A stretch of DNA of 64,000 nucleotides from Huiozyma naganishii CBS 8797 (GCF_000348985.1 NC_035922.1:757604-821603); one strand, 5' to 3'. Numbered from the stretch's first letter, positions 28,724 to 41,463 are shown. The notes: generated by a model from the sequence alone, not told the origin. Translations and numbers: made by a program.

Positions 28724-29833
28724 ATGACGTCAAGGATGAAGGAAGCTTTGAAGAAAGATACTTCCCGTAAGGATAAGAGACGGTACAACCTGGAAAATAG
28801 AGTGAGTAAGATTACGAGCAGTTTTTTCCAGGAGAAGGACCTGCATTACAAAGACCGGCTCACTTCGTTGCAGACGAGTCTTACCACCCTGCATCAGGGC
28901 ACCAACCCGCTATATCTGAGAAACCTGCACGATATCGAGGAGGAGAGGGACTTGGAGCTGGTACGGTTGCGACTGTACGAGGAGTACCGTGTGTACCGTT
29001 CCGGAATTGAGTTTCAGGAGGACATAGAGAAGGCAAAACAGGATCATGAGAAGCTGGTCAAGTTGTGCAAGGAGAGGTTGTATTTCAAAGTTGAACAGAA
29101 GATCAAGAAGCTTCAAGAGGAGCGGTTGCTCATGGATGTCGCGAACATGCACTCCTACTCGATGGACTACAGCAGACCGCTGATATACCAGAAGAACACG
29201 CGGTCGCACACGGCAAACAACAACGGTGTTTGGGAATCGTCGTCGAACGAGCTCAACAAGGATGCCGGGTTTGGAAGCGCTACAGACACTGCTACAGGTA
29301 CAGAGAGGAGGTCACTTCGGAGAAGACTGCATATGCAGGAGGGGAACAAGAGCGGCACGGATATGGACAACGCGGGTACTAACGGGGGATACTACAGTAG
29401 TACCGTCAACGGTGGAGTTGCAACGGGGGACTACACCGAGGATTCAGACTCTAGAGCGAGATACTCAACTGCAGGGAACGGCGGTACTGGTTCTGGGTCC
29501 GGCAACAGAGGGCGCGCAAACGCTGGTGCGAAGGGGAGCAAATCCAAATTGGCTGGACAGAATGGTGACACACAATCTGATACTGAATTTTTGCAGGGAA
29601 TAAGTGACCACGCCGATCTACAAACACTGTTATTCGGTGAGAAGGAGGCGAAAAGCTCGAGTAGCTCGGCCAATGGGGGCGGTAAGAAGAAGCACAGAAT
29701 AAATCCGCGGTACTCCACGAAACCGGCACCACCGCTCACCTCGCTCACCATGGATGAGGTCACTGAGGACATCGCAGTTATCAAACAGCTCACAAATCAG
29801 CCACCAGGCCCCTTCAAGGTACGAACTGAGTGA
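28724..29833 (+). CDS. SDS3: Rpd3L histone deacetylase complex subunit Sds3
   Basis: Sds3 is needed for the integrity and activity of the large Rpd3L-Sin3 deacetylase complex, which represses transcription. The 369-residue protein has a basic start (MTSRMKEALKKDTSRKDKRR). The coiled-coil Sds3 domain (about 25-150) contains FFQEKDLHYKDRLTSLQTSLTTLHQGTNPLYLR and RDLELVRLRLYEEYRVYRSGIEFQ. A low-complexity Gly/Asn/Ser-rich middle (about 160-300) follows, and then the short conserved end EDIAVIKQLTNQPPGPFK. It is about 40 residues longer than S. cerevisiae Sds3 because of the middle. Neighbours CAB2 and KTR7 match YIL083C/YIL085C. Confidence 0.93.
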   Translation: MTSRMKEALKKDTSRKDKRRYNLENRVSKITSSFFQEKDLHYKDRLTSLQTSLTTLHQGTNPLYLRNLHDIEEERDLELVRLRLYEEYRVYRSGIEFQEDIEKAKQDHEKLVKLCKERLYFKVEQKIKKLQEERLLMDVANMHSYSMDYSRPLIYQKNTRSHTANNNGVWESSSNELNKDAGFGSATDTATGTERRSLRRRLHMQEGNKSGTDMDNAGTNGGYYSSTVNGGVATGDYTEDSDSRARYSTAGNGGTGSGSGNRGRANAGAKGSKSKLAGQNGDTQSDTEFLQGISDHADLQTLLFGEKEAKSSSSSANGGGKKKHRINPRYSTKPAPPLTSLTMDEVTEDIAVIKQLTNQPPGPFKVRTE

Positions 29834-30065
29834 CAACTTCCGGTAGTAAAAGATACAATGATTAAAGAAAACGACAACTTCTAAATATATAAATTTTTTT
29901 CACTTTCTGTCATCGCAAGCGCTGTTCTATTCCGTTTCCTTCTCGTTTGAGCGGGCCGATAGTGCCAGTTGCATTTCACTAGAACATCTTATACGGAATT
30001 TCCCTTGATGTGCAGTTAGTAAAGGCTGTTTTACCATTTTCTCTCCCTCTTCTTTACAATTTATA

Positions 30066-31600
30066 ATGTACTTCTCTTCAAGAATACGATCGTTTTACAG
30101 AGAACAGAGAAGGATCTTGGCAAGAAATTCCAAGAAAGCACTATTGGCATTGGTTTTATTGTCGCTGTTTGGATACTACCAATTCTTTACTTACTATGAA
30201 GAGGACCCCCCGTACTCTGAACAAAACTTAGACTCAGAGACGCAGCAAACGTTTTTCGATGGGTGTGTTGATACAGAGCAGTACATGGCTGATGCCTCTT
30301 ACCGTAAGATGAACGCCACGTTCGTAATGCTGACACGGAACGAGGAACTGGAAGATGTTCTTTCTACTATTTTGCAGTTGGAGGCCCGCTTTAACCAGTG
30401 GTACCAGTACCCGTACGTGTTCTTGAACGATGTGCCCTTCAGCGATGACTTCAAGAGCAGAGTAGTCACGTCCACTCGGAGCAAAGTTGAGTTTGGCACT
30501 TTGAACGAGCTGGAATGGGAATTCCCGGAGAAAGTGAGGAACAGTGCCCTGTTCAAAGAATCACTGGCAAGCCAGATGGATAGAGGAATATTGTATGGGG
30601 ATCAAGAATCGTATCATAAGATGTGCCGTTTTTACTCCGGCATGTTCTATAAACACCCACTCGTGAAGCAATACGAGTGGTATTGGAGAATTGAGCCTGA
30701 TGTTGACTTTTACTGTGACATCACGTACGATCCTTTCTTTGAAATGCATATGGCGGGGAAACAGTACGGGTTCACGGTGATTATACCTGAATTGTACTGG
30801 AGTGTCCCCAACTTGTTCAGGTACACACAGGCGTTTTTGAGAGAAAATGGGTGGCCCCGACTCGGTAGTCTATGGAAGTTGTTTACCTACAATATGAACA
30901 TCATGGATACTAGCGATCCAGCTATTTCCCAGTGGGTTCATTTGGAAGAGCAAGTGGACGCGAAGCTTCGAGAGAAGGTCATCATTGATTTGTATCGGGA
31001 GGGGAGGTACAAAAATGAGGATGCTGCCCTTGAAACATTGATAAACAGGGCCCAGTCCAAAGTACCGATATTCGAGGATAAGTTCAACAATGAGGAGCAG
31101 AACATGTGCCACTTCTGGTCCAACTTTGAGATTGCCAAGATATCTGTGTTTGAGAACGACGTATACAATGCGTACTTCGAGTACTTGGAGTCCAGTGACG
31201 GGTTTTGGCGCGAGAGATGGGGCGACGCACCAGTGCACTCCCTCGGACTAGCCCTCACTTTGGATGTTGAAGATGTGCATTATTTCCGGGATATTGGCTA
31301 CAGACACTCCACATTGCAACACTGTCCTAAGAACGCGGATACTCCCTACGAGTACTTTGCGAAGGAGACCAGGTTTGAGCGGACAGGGAAGGGTGCAAGA
31401 TACGACAAACCCACGGACTACGGCGTTGGCTGCAGATGCCAATGCAACAATAAGAAGCAGGATATTGAGGACACATCGTACCCATGCATGGACATCTGGT
31501 TAGAACTGGCGCACCAGATGCACCCAGAGGCGAATTTTGATGGCAAGTATTACCCTAGAGTGAACGCAGCACAAATTGAAGAGCAATTGAGACAGTCTCT
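30066..31600 (+). CDS. KTR7: Mannosyltransferase of the KRE2/MNT1 family, 3' end lost in gap
   Basis: Ktr7 is a Golgi type II membrane enzyme of family GT15. It adds alpha-1,2-mannose from GDP-mannose to N- and O-linked glycans. The 511 codons seen include a short basic cytoplasmic tail, a signal-anchor (about 24-43), and the lumenal domain with EYWWRIEPDVDFYCDI-like residues (YEWYWRIEPDVDFYCDI), MCRFYSGMFYKHP, DDAPVHSLGL-like (DAPVHSLGLALTL), YRHSTLQHCP and the Cys-rich end GCRCQC. The frame runs open into the 20-N gap at 31601, so the stop codon and probably only a few residues are missing (S. cerevisiae Ktr7 has 517). KTR5 is the paralogue. SDS3 and AIM19 nearby indicate the KTR7 side, although KTR5 borders H4/H3 in S. 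cerevisiae. Confidence 0.9.
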
Positions 31601-31620
31601 NNNNNNNNNNNNNNNNNNNN
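31601..31620. other. Assembly gap (20 N)
   Basis: Twenty N bases separate the KTR7 reading frame from the stop codon of the H4 gene, so the ends of both transcripts are missing. Its true length is unknown; short fixed runs of N are often placeholders. Confidence 0.98.
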
Positions 31621-32962
<1,342 letters not shown>

Positions 32963-33506
32963 AGGAATGGGATGGTCCCCCATTTTTTCTTAAATTAGAT
33001 TTTTTGTAACTATTATTACACCCGACTTTCCTAGGTTGCATTGCAATGACAGGTGAAGGATAGTGGGTGCTACGGGAGGTAAAAAGTAAAGGATTTGAAT
33101 AATAATTCATTGATCATCGAATCGTGGTGTAACTGGTAAAGGTTAAGAGCTTGCTCTCTTTTTTTTCCTTCGGGAAAAAGTATATAAACGTATGTTCACG
33201 CCCATAATGTATTATCACTTTTCTATTAATGTATTACCATTGTGTTTTGGAAGAGATTCTAAAGATTCAATTGGAAAGCTACCGGCGAGCTAGAATTCCC
33301 AATATCGAAATCTTCAATATCGCTATTCCCGTTTTTAAAGGGTCTGCCAAAGGCAAAAAAAAGAGACAATGAAGTGACATATATATAGAGGGACGTATCC
33401 GTATGCGGGGATGGAACGTTCTTGTTGTTCAAGCTTATCGAACAGAGATACGTTGTCTCGTTTGACTATATACCCTGCAACCAGAACATATTTGGCCCCT
33501 TGAGCT
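32963..33506. other. H3/AIM19 intergenic region
   Basis: About 540 bp. It has T-rich H3 terminator-like sequence right after the stop (33000-33008), a T8 run near 33159 and short AT repeats. No gene was recognised. Confidence 0.5.
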
Positions 33507-34001
33507 ATGTCTTCGTCTCCTAGCAATACAACCGATCTACCCTCCCTGTCAGAAAGCAGCGGAGTGCTCCAGTACATGTATGATGTCTCCAAAACACCAT
33601 ACCCGGGATTGGTGAACGCGGGAATGCTACTCGACAACCCCATAATCTCACCTGCGGCACCACTACAGGTGATGGCGTACGAATCAAAGTCTAAAAACCC
33701 ACTCAAGGGTCTCGGGTCCTTCGCACGCACCAGCAACGTCCAGCGGTTGGGAATCAGCAACAAAAACGCCCTGCTATTTGCAGCAGCACAGGCAGCGGGT
33801 TCCTGGATGATCTACGATAACGACATGGAAAGTGGGAGTGGGTTTCTAATGGCTTGGTCGGCTTTGTTCCTTTTGGTGAATGGTAAAAAGTCACTGAACT
33901 CATTGAAGTACGGTAAAGTCTGGCCCGTGTGCCTGAGTGCGGCAGCATTGACCAGTTCTCTAATATACGGTAAGAGGTTCATCACTGGACGTTTCAAGTG
34001 A
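33507..34001 (+). CDS. AIM19: Mitochondrial inner-membrane protein Aim19
   Basis: Aim19 is a small mitochondrial membrane protein of unknown function, identified from altered mitochondrial inheritance. The 164-residue protein has two or three hydrophobic segments (about 90-112, 113-128 and 135-155). It also has a Pro/Gly-rich N-terminal half (TPYPGLVNAGMLLDNPIISPAAPLQVMAYESKSKNPLKGL). The length matches YIL087C (157). It lies upstream of AVT7 in the same orientation as in S. cerevisiae. The H4/H3 pair sits between it and KTR7. No function is proposed beyond this. Confidence 0.85.
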   Translation: MSSSPSNTTDLPSLSESSGVLQYMYDVSKTPYPGLVNAGMLLDNPIISPAAPLQVMAYESKSKNPLKGLGSFARTSNVQRLGISNKNALLFAAAQAAGSWMIYDNDMESGSGFLMAWSALFLLVNGKKSLNSLKYGKVWPVCLSAAALTSSLIYGKRFITGRFK

Positions 34002-34353
34002 TTTTGTTCCATCTTCACACCGTTGTGTACAATCTTTTATAGTACATAATATTCAACTTTGAGTATTCATTCATTGTACTTTTCTTTATGCAAAAACCAT
34101 ATAGAAACTAACAGTGCAAGTGAGCTGACTTGTGTGCCATTGAATCGTGGCACTCAAATGTCCTAAAACTGTGGTGTATGAGTCTTTCTGTCTCTCTGAG
34201 TTGAGATGAGCTGGAAACTTTGATGTCAAAAAATAGAATTGAAAAATGGAAATAGATAAAGGTTTGCAGTAGGGAGTGTACTTCATCTCTTCCCTTAGAG
34301 ATGTAAATGAAACACCAAACAGGGAATCGCTTTCTACCTGACTGTGAAATAAA
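34002..34353. other. AIM19/AVT7 intergenic region
   Basis: About 350 bp, AT-rich, between two genes in the same direction. Overlapping minus-strand open frames show no conserved feature. Nothing else was recognised. Confidence 0.5.
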
Positions 34354-35778
34354 ATGACCGCTCAATCCACAGCAACAGTGGGCTCATCTACCATTAACTT
34401 GGTTAAAACAATCATAGGAGCTGGCCTTCTTGCCATCCCGTACGCATTCGCTCAAGATGGGATCCTTGTCGGTATCCTGCTGACCCTGTTGGCTGCCGTG
34501 ACGTCCGGGTTTGGTCTTTTCGCGCTGGCCAAATGTTCAAAGACTTTGATCGACCCGAGACGCTCGTCGTTTTTCACTCTTTGCATGCTGACGTACCCAA
34601 GACTTTCACCTCTGTTTGACTTCGCAATGATCGTGCAATGTTTCGGTGTTGGGTTGAGCTACCTGGTACTTATGGGCGACATATTCCCTGGACTGTTTGG
34701 GGGTGATCGCCAGTACTGGATTGTTGCGTCTGCGGTGATCATTGGTCCATTGTGCTCGTTGAAAAAACTGGACCACCTGAAATATTCCAGTGTGTTAGGG
34801 CTCTTTGCTCTAGCATACCTGGCTGTTTTAGTGCTTTCAATGTTTGTCAAAGATGTGATCCTAACGGACAATTACAAAGTCGTTAGGGGTACAATTTTGT
34901 GGTTTGAAATATACAGTGGAAAGGGCTTGCTCTCCACTTTCAGTATCATCATCTTTGCATATGTCGGTGCCATGAATTTGTTCACTATCATAAACGAGTT
35001 GAGTGACAACAATATTACAAACATTTCCAAGATTATTAATCGGTCGATTGCAATCTCCACGGTAGCATTTTTATCGGTCGGTATTACTGGATATTTGACG
35101 TTTGGTAGTAACACGTTGGGTAATATCATATTAAACTACGATCCAAATTCGATATGGGTAAACATCGGGAAGTTTTCACTCGCCTCCATGCTTCTGCTGT
35201 CGTTCCCTTTGTTGTTCCATCCTCTGCGTATTGCTTGCAACAACTTAGTCGTGTGGTTTGAAATAAACTTCAACGAGGCCCAACCTTCAAGCTATTATAC
35301 AAGCACTTTCGTCAATGCAACTAACCACAGTCGGACCCCAATTCAACTAGGAGATGAGGAAGACCAAGAGGGAGACAACGGTGAAGACGCCCCGCTCGTT
35401 TCGAACAGGCAACCAACTGCTGACGATGTCGAAATTGACGACGACCTTCCAGGTTCAATTGAACAGCACAGCTCTTTCCCGGACTCAAGGTTTTACAGTA
35501 TTACCGTCGGTCTTCTTGTAGTCATGTATCTCATTGCGTTGCGGATCACCTCGTTTGCCCTCGTATTGGCATTGGTTGGGGCCACCGGTTCCACTTCGAT
35601 ATCGTTCATATTGCCAGGGCTTTTCGGGTATAAATTAATTGGGTCAGACTCGCTAGCCGTTGGCCAGATGATATCGCCTAGGGACCGTTTTTATAAGAAA
35701 TGCAGCTTAGCACTCGTGTGGTTCGGTTTTGCAGTGATGATTCTGTCTTTGTACGTCACAATGGTTTACGGAGCATAA
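34354..35778 (+). CDS. AVT7: Vacuolar amino acid transporter Avt7
   Basis: Avt7 is a member of the amino acid/auxin permease (AAAP) family, and it exports glutamine and proline from the vacuole in S. cerevisiae. The 474-residue protein has the family start STINLVKTIIGAGLLAIPYAFAQDG, about eleven membrane segments, and a hydrophilic acidic loop (about 310-375, rich in Glu/Asp) before the last segments. The length matches YIL088C (490). The start ATG lies just after an in-frame-free leader. It lies convergent with ICE2, as YIL088C/YIL090W. Confidence 0.93.
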   Translation: MTAQSTATVGSSTINLVKTIIGAGLLAIPYAFAQDGILVGILLTLLAAVTSGFGLFALAKCSKTLIDPRRSSFFTLCMLTYPRLSPLFDFAMIVQCFGVGLSYLVLMGDIFPGLFGGDRQYWIVASAVIIGPLCSLKKLDHLKYSSVLGLFALAYLAVLVLSMFVKDVILTDNYKVVRGTILWFEIYSGKGLLSTFSIIIFAYVGAMNLFTIINELSDNNITNISKIINRSIAISTVAFLSVGITGYLTFGSNTLGNIILNYDPNSIWVNIGKFSLASMLLLSFPLLFHPLRIACNNLVVWFEINFNEAQPSSYYTSTFVNATNHSRTPIQLGDEEDQEGDNGEDAPLVSNRQPTADDVEIDDDLPGSIEQHSSFPDSRFYSITVGLLVVMYLIALRITSFALVLALVGATGSTSISFILPGLFGYKLIGSDSLAVGQMISPRDRFYKKCSLALVWFGFAVMILSLYVTMVYGA

Positions 35779-36097
35779 GGCGCAGTAATATTGGCACATA
35801 ATTAAGCATGTTATCTACCGAAAATATATACCGTTGTCTTTACATAATTTTACATTACGGACATCTCTCCCTTTTGGAATATGTTGTGCGTATATAAGAG
35901 AAAACGTAATGGAATAACGTATTGTACAGAGTGCTACATGGAGAGGTGACGATAACTAAGTATAATACTACAAAGTTGGAATTAATGCAAATAGAGAGAG
36001 GGAAGATGGAGTATCATGGAATCAGAAAGTACTTTAATCTCAAGTGGATGGGGAGGGGAACGCCCAGCGGTTGAGTCCAGCATACGTTACAGACCAT
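35779..36097. other. AVT7/ICE2 convergent intergenic region
   Basis: A 319-bp AT-rich region downstream of both genes. S. cerevisiae has YIL089W at this place; no trace was recognised here. Nothing else is seen. Confidence 0.5.
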
Positions 36098-37591
36098 TTA
36101 ACTGATCTCGGTGTGAGTTGTGTCACCTATTAATTCGTTAGCATACACCAGTATCGTGCAGAAAACGTTGCACCAATTCCAGAACCTCCAGGCATCGACA
36201 ACAACTGTCTCATTCTGGTCTGTATTGTAGCCTAAAAGTATGTTATTACAGCCCCATAGACAGAGTTCGTTTTTCAGCTCGCTAGAATACTGTAGAATTA
36301 AGTGAGCGTACATGGCGATCAGAATACAGGGGCTGTACCAGTATACCAATTCCATAACTTTGCGACTTCGCCTTTGCTCCCTCGCGTCCTTTCTCTGTAA
36401 CGACGGGACGATCCTTGTCGCTGAATAGAAAATTAGAATTCTGAAACATAGATTTATCACAACAGCTGGTGACACGGACTCTAGCGACATCTTCCAAGTC
36501 ATGAGTAAGATCTCTCTGATTGAAAACGGTACACTTAACGTAAAATTCTTGAAAAATTTCCAGATAGGTTTGCAAAATTTCCACGTGTTGTTGAGCAGCA
36601 AAGATGGGTTGTAGTTGAAAGTTCCGGATGTACCCGTTCGTAAAATGAAGTTATCCCACGCCATCTCTATGTTCTTCAAGATTACATTATTGTAGTAGAA
36701 GATGAGATTATTTCTTATCGGCAAATTGCCCTGTCTCTTCTGCCACACATCTTTGAACAGTTCCAATAATTCGTCCGTGGCCGTTGTTGCTAACTTTGGC
36801 GATATTTCGTAGATGCAACGGACGATATAGGCGAAAAATAAAGAGCTTTCAATAACCGACCCACTATCAGATACGATACCATAGATGCCCAACCCGGAAA
36901 CCAACGAGAGAACAAACCCTAACAGAGAAGCAGTTTGCACTGTGAGTTCCCAAATTGGAGTCACGTATATTCTGTACAGGTAATACAGTGCTGCTGATAT
37001 AACGGCACTGGATGTAAGCAGCGACGATATAATCCACGCATTTGAGTTCTTCTCATAGCACAACCATTTGTTGGTCTCGCCTATGGCCTGGATGGCAAGG
37101 ATTGTAAAGAACCCCTCGGATAAAGTAAAGAAGGGCGTCGAGTGCGATAGAACAAACTTCCACGGGGTTACCACATATTTGTAATAGTAGTAGTAAAAAA
37201 TCCAGTTGGCCTCCGAAGAAGACATACTCACGTTCAGTATGGAAGTCAGTGACTCGATTGGGATAGCATCGTTTTCAATAATCTTGTGCAATTCTGCATT
37301 GGAGAACCCGGATAGAAACAAATGTAATAATGAAGCAATGATGAAGTGCTGGCAATAGTACAAAATGCTACTCAGTACTATATAGATTCGGTTCCCATTC
37401 TTTCGAGCAATTATGCTCAATGTCGTCGAAACAAAATATAGTATGAAAAGCGTTGCCGTAAATGCAAGTCCGCAGTACAGCCCACCTACTTTGAACGATA
37501 TCGGTATGGAAATTAACGTCAACAAAAGATAGAGTGCACCGGAGCAAATCCGACACCCTCTTATGAAACCAGAAGTCAGTGTTGCCGTCAT
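36098..37591 (-). CDS. ICE2: ER membrane protein Ice2
   Basis: Ice2 is an integral ER membrane protein. It acts in inheritance and shape of the cortical ER and promotes membrane lipid synthesis by restraining the lipin phosphatase. The 497-residue protein has about ten membrane segments spread along its length, including the N-terminal ICSGALYLLLTLISIPISF. It has the family's Tyr/Trp-rich loops and a variable region near 320-360. The start is the ATG at 37591 (MTATLTSGF); five upstream codons beginning with GTG were rejected. The length matches YIL090W (491). It is divergent from UTP25. Confidence 0.93.
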   Translation of the reverse strand: MTATLTSGFIRGCRICSGALYLLLTLISIPISFKVGGLYCGLAFTATLFILYFVSTTLSIIARKNGNRIYIVLSSILYYCQHFIIASLLHLFLSGFSNAELHKIIENDAIPIESLTSILNVSMSSSEANWIFYYYYYKYVVTPWKFVLSHSTPFFTLSEGFFTILAIQAIGETNKWLCYEKNSNAWIISSLLTSSAVISAALYYLYRIYVTPIWELTVQTASLLGFVLSLVSGLGIYGIVSDSGSVIESSLFFAYIVRCIYEISPKLATTATDELLELFKDVWQKRQGNLPIRNNLIFYYNNVILKNIEMAWDNFILRTGTSGTFNYNPSLLLNNTWKFCKPIWKFFKNFTLSVPFSIREILLMTWKMSLESVSPAVVINLCFRILIFYSATRIVPSLQRKDAREQRRSRKVMELVYWYSPCILIAMYAHLILQYSSELKNELCLWGCNNILLGYNTDQNETVVVDAWRFWNWCNVFCTILVYANELIGDTTHTEIS

Positions 37592-38124
37592 TGGATGTAC
37601 GTGCACAAAAACAGATCTAGATTTTTGAAAAGAAAAGTGACCAGAATGTTGACGTTGCAGGAAATGGAAGTATCAAAACCGGAGTCCAGGACTTCTAAAA
37701 ACAGTAAAAGAGATCGGGAGGGGAGGGGAAAACACTGAAAAACTTTTCTCTGCGAAGTACAAACTTGATTGAAAAAATATAGACCTTCTATAATTTATTG
37801 ATACCGAAGTGTACCCCTTGAAATACAATTGAACAACCCCCAAGCAAAAGGCGACGGAAACTGACCTTCAGTTGTTCCAAATCTAGAGTCTGCAGATTAA
37901 AATATTGATTTTTTACATAATTAATTCGAAAAGAACCACAAAATTGAACTTTTTCCGCAGTCAAAAATTGGAAGATTCAAATTTCGGGTAACGGCATCAA
38001 TAAATTCTTGGAAAATTTTTGTTCAGTTTCGATTTTTGCGATGAGCTTCCCTGTTCAATTGGATTGTAGAAACGTGGTGCTATCTGGGTTGTTGCTTCAG
38101 GATATCTGTGCAGTACATTAAAGA
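37592..38124. other. ICE2/UTP25 divergent intergenic region
   Basis: A 533-bp AT-rich promoter region, with RRPE and PAC motifs close to UTP25 (listed separately). No gene was recognised. Confidence 0.6.
38011..38047 (+). promoter_or_regulatory. RRPE and PAC motifs upstream of UTP25
   Basis: GAAAATTTTT (38011-38020, RRPE-like) and GCGATGAGCT (38038-38047, a perfect PAC box) lie about 80-115 bp before the UTP25 ATG. This is the classical promoter signature of the ribosome-biogenesis regulon, to which UTP25 belongs. Confidence 0.75.
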
Positions 38125-40290
38125 ATGAACAACAGATCTGGGAAACGTGGCAGGAAGGAGCTGAGGCATCTGAAAAGAACGACCAAAAGACCGGCAATTG
38201 ACGATCCGCCAAGGGAGTCTGCACCTGTTGAAGATGACTTTGTCGGCCCAGCAGACCAAATGGTAAATGTCTCTGATTCTGCGGAGGACGGGGACGGCTC
38301 GGACTCTGATGCGGAGGCTAGGAAAGGTAAGGTGTACGGTGCACTGCTAACAATCCTGAAGTCAGAACATCCAGAAGCAAAGAAGAGGAAGACGAAAAAA
38401 TCCAGCGATGGAGGTGAGGTTGACAAAATATTGGTACACGATGACAACCACGAGGAATTGGAAGAAGAAAATGAGGAAGAGCAGATCGACAACGCGATTC
38501 TTGATAATAGGACGCAATCGGATAGCGAGGACGAGCAGGATGTTGCCGCAGAGGAGTTTGATAGTGAAGATGAACAGGATCCATTTGAGTCCCACTTTAA
38601 CCAGTTTCCAGAAACTGAAATCAACACACTAGATGCTGCCTTCAAATCTAAACAACTGCAATACCGCTCAGTCAAGTTGCAGCCAGCTAAGGTGACGAAA
38701 GTCAAGGACGAGTACCTGATCTATTCAGAGCCAACTGTTCCTGGTGGGAAACAACTATCCAAAAAACTTATTGAATCCAACACCAAATGCTCTATTGGTT
38801 CTTACTTTTTGAAGAAAAGATTGAAAATTCAGAACGACTTGTTGGAGAACAAACCTGACAATTTGGCCTCCATTCAGAAAGAATTGGTAGACCCAATGTT
38901 CCAATACAAGGATATTCTCTATGAATACGAGAATTACGGCAAAAGTGAGGATGAGTACAGGCAACTGTACGCGCTACATGCGCTAAATCATGTCTATAAG
39001 ACGAGGGACCGGATCCTGAAAAATAACCAGAGACTGCAAGAGAATAGCGATACTGAATGTTTGGATCAAGGGTTTACCAGGCCTAAAGTTCTGATTATTG
39101 CGCCCACAAGGGATACTGCTTACAGTATCGTGACCACCATAATCAATAAGTCGGGCATTGACCAAGTAGACAAGAGGGGCAAGTTTAAAGACCAATTCTA
39201 CGAGGATTCTTTACCGCCGTCATCGAAACCAAAGTCGTTTCAAAGTATCTTCAAAGGTAACACGAATGATTTCTTCGTTCTCGGGATGAAGTTCACCAGG
39301 AAAGCTATCAAGTTGTATAGTAACTTCTATCAATCTGATATCATTGTTTGCTCACCTCTAGGTCTACAAATGATCGTTGAAAACACTGACAAAAAAAAGA
39401 GACAGGATGACTTCCTCTCCTCTATCGAGATTACCATCATCGATCAATTACATTCCATTGAATATCAAAACATCTCGCATCTATACACCATTTTTGAGCA
39501 TTTGAATAACATCCCAGATGAACAACATGACGCAGATTTCAGCAGAATTAGAATGTGGTACATCAACGACCAGGCCCGATTCTTCAGGCAAACGATGGTG
39601 TTTACGAAATACATCTCCCCCACGGCTAACTCAATAATCAACGGCAAGTGCCGCAACTGGTCCGGCCGTTGGAAGAACCACAGAATTGTGTCTAACGAGG
39701 CTTCTCATATTGGTAAGTTAAGCCTAAGAGTCCGCCAGATCTTCCAAAGATTCGAGGTCACCGGTGGATCCATTGTAGACGAACCAGACTACCGGTTTAA
39801 GTTTTTCACAAGCGTTATCATCCCAGGTATCTTGAAGAGTACCGGATACGAGGACGGGATACTGATATACATCCCGGAATATACGGATTATGTCAGAGTG
39901 AGAAACTACTTGAAAGAGAAAACACGCATTTTATTTGGTGATATAAACGAATATTCAAGTCAGAAGCAGCTCACCGCAAATAGATCTTTATTCCAACAGG
40001 GAAGGCTAAAAGTGTTACTCTACACGGAAAGATTGCACCACTATAGACGTTATGAAATAAAGGGTGTCAAAAGCGTTATTTTCTACAAACCACCCAGTGA
40101 TCCGGAGTTCTATACAGAAGTCGTTCGGAACATTGGGAGAAATGCATTTTTGGGAAACACAGATCTTAATATATCCACTGTGAGGTGTATTTACTCGAAG
40201 CTGGATGCATTGGCCTTGGAGAATGTTGTCGGAACTCAACGGGCGGGTGTTCTGTGCCACGGTCAAAATGAAATCTACGAATTTAAGTAA
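38125..40290 (+). CDS. UTP25: SSU processome component Utp25
   Basis: Utp25 is a nucleolar protein of the small-subunit processome, needed for early cleavages of pre-18S rRNA and binding Sas10. The 721-residue protein has a highly acidic Glu/Asp-rich N-terminal third (to about residue 165). It is followed by a domain resembling DEAD-box helicases without the ATP-binding and catalytic motifs (segments [47 protein letters not shown] and, near the end, [21 protein letters not shown]). The length equals YIL091C (721). It lies between ICE2 and RSM25 as in S. cerevisiae. Confidence 0.96.
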   Translation: MNNRSGKRGRKELRHLKRTTKRPAIDDPPRESAPVEDDFVGPADQMVNVSDSAEDGDGSDSDAEARKGKVYGALLTILKSEHPEAKKRKTKKSSDGGEVDKILVHDDNHEELEEENEEEQIDNAILDNRTQSDSEDEQDVAAEEFDSEDEQDPFESHFNQFPETEINTLDAAFKSKQLQYRSVKLQPAKVTKVKDEYLIYSEPTVPGGKQLSKKLIESNTKCSIGSYFLKKRLKIQNDLLENKPDNLASIQKELVDPMFQYKDILYEYENYGKSEDEYRQLYALHALNHVYKTRDRILKNNQRLQENSDTECLDQGFTRPKVLIIAPTRDTAYSIVTTIINKSGIDQVDKRGKFKDQFYEDSLPPSSKPKSFQSIFKGNTNDFFVLGMKFTRKAIKLYSNFYQSDIIVCSPLGLQMIVENTDKKKRQDDFLSSIEITIIDQLHSIEYQNISHLYTIFEHLNNIPDEQHDADFSRIRMWYINDQARFFRQTMVFTKYISPTANSIINGKCRNWSGRWKNHRIVSNEASHIGKLSLRVRQIFQRFEVTGGSIVDEPDYRFKFFTSVIIPGILKSTGYEDGILIYIPEYTDYVRVRNYLKEKTRILFGDINEYSSQKQLTANRSLFQQGRLKVLLYTERLHHYRRYEIKGVKSVIFYKPPSDPEFYTEVVRNIGRNAFLGNTDLNISTVRCIYSKLDALALENVVGTQRAGVLCHGQNEIYEFK

Positions 40291-40634
40291 TTGTACTTTC
40301 CATTTCACATGCATCAAAGCTAAAATGGCTGGATAAACCTTTGATACGTGACCCACCTTTTTATAGATTTGTAATTATAGATATCAGCATTTGTTTATTA
40401 GCAGTTCTTCATCTCTCTCTTACAACTTTAGTTTAACCGGTGTTTTTTGTATACCGCAGTAACTTTTTTTTTCATTATAATTATTTGTGGATTATTCGAG
40501 CAGGATTGGAGTGGATATTTATGAAGGAAGGTTGTATGAACGTGTACAAGGACCACCGCTGCACCCAATCAGAGTGTCATCTCAAGTGAGTGTACCACAT
40601 CTGCTCTTTTTAGGACTATACACAGAAACTTGTT
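40291..40634. other. UTP25/RSM25 intergenic region
   Basis: About 345 bp, AT-rich. S. cerevisiae has YIL092W here; no trace was recognised. Nothing else is seen. Confidence 0.5.
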
Positions 40635-41435
40635 ATGAAGATACAAACGAATGCTGTTAACATCCTGGAGAGAACCTCAGCGTTTTTGGAGTCGGGGGTG
40701 ATTCAAAAGGTCCCCGCGTGGTACAATGTCGTGGCAGCGAACCCGCCAAAAAAGAAGTTTGAACGAAAGCCCATATTTGTAAATCCGTCAACGGGCAAAG
40801 CGCGTGTTAACCTGAAGTCCTTTTTGGACAGTAAGAGAAATGCGCATGAAATATACAAAACGAGATACAGCATGGCGGATAAACAGGTCTCGCACAACGC
40901 ATTGTACAGGCCGCCGAAACTAGTTTATCTAGAAGATCAACTGAGACAGTTATTTTATGACCAACACCCGTGGGAGAGGTCCAGACCAATGATTCTAATT
41001 GAGAATAATGTAACCCCGAAATTTGACTGGAGCAGAATTCAGCAGCTCGGTAAGAGACTGGACGGTGAAAGCGTTGTTCAAAGGGCGTTGTTTTTATTGG
41101 AAGGGGGACATTGCGATTCTCTTTCTACCGCTTACGACAAAGCAAGGTTCGAGTTTTACCGTATACGGATGCAGCAAGAACTAGAGGAGCAGATTTCTCA
41201 AGAAGAGGCAGCCATGTATGGTTCGGTCTACACCCAATCTGCCATAGAATTCGGTCTTGAAAAGGAAGGAAAGGTCATAGAAACGTGGAAGAGGAGAGTT
41301 ATTAAGGAAACTGAAGCTATGTTGGCAAGACGTGCAAGCCCATCCGAGTCGTGGAACCCAGAGGAATTGGAAGGTGAAAACGAAGAAACCGCTGAAGAGA
41401 AGGATGGACAGGAAGTAGAGAATCTGTTCCTATAG
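40635..41435 (+). CDS. RSM25: Mitochondrial small-subunit ribosomal protein mS23
   Basis: Rsm25 is a mitochondrial-specific protein of the small mitoribosomal subunit (mS23). The 266-residue protein begins MKIQTNAVNILERTSAFLESGVIQKVPAWYNVVAANPPKKKF, typical of this family. Its middle has PPKLVYLEDQLRQLFYDQHPWERSRPMILIEN, and it ends in an acidic helical C-terminus. The length equals YIL093C (264). A perfect Puf3-type site lies 28 bases after the stop, as expected for a mitoribosomal mRNA. It is followed in the same direction by LYS12. Confidence 0.95.
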   Translation: MKIQTNAVNILERTSAFLESGVIQKVPAWYNVVAANPPKKKFERKPIFVNPSTGKARVNLKSFLDSKRNAHEIYKTRYSMADKQVSHNALYRPPKLVYLEDQLRQLFYDQHPWERSRPMILIENNVTPKFDWSRIQQLGKRLDGESVVQRALFLLEGGHCDSLSTAYDKARFEFYRIRMQQELEEQISQEEAAMYGSVYTQSAIEFGLEKEGKVIETWKRRVIKETEAMLARRASPSESWNPEELEGENEETAEEKDGQEVENLFL

Positions 41436-41463
41436 TTTGGGAGAAAAATAGGAAGCCCAGCCT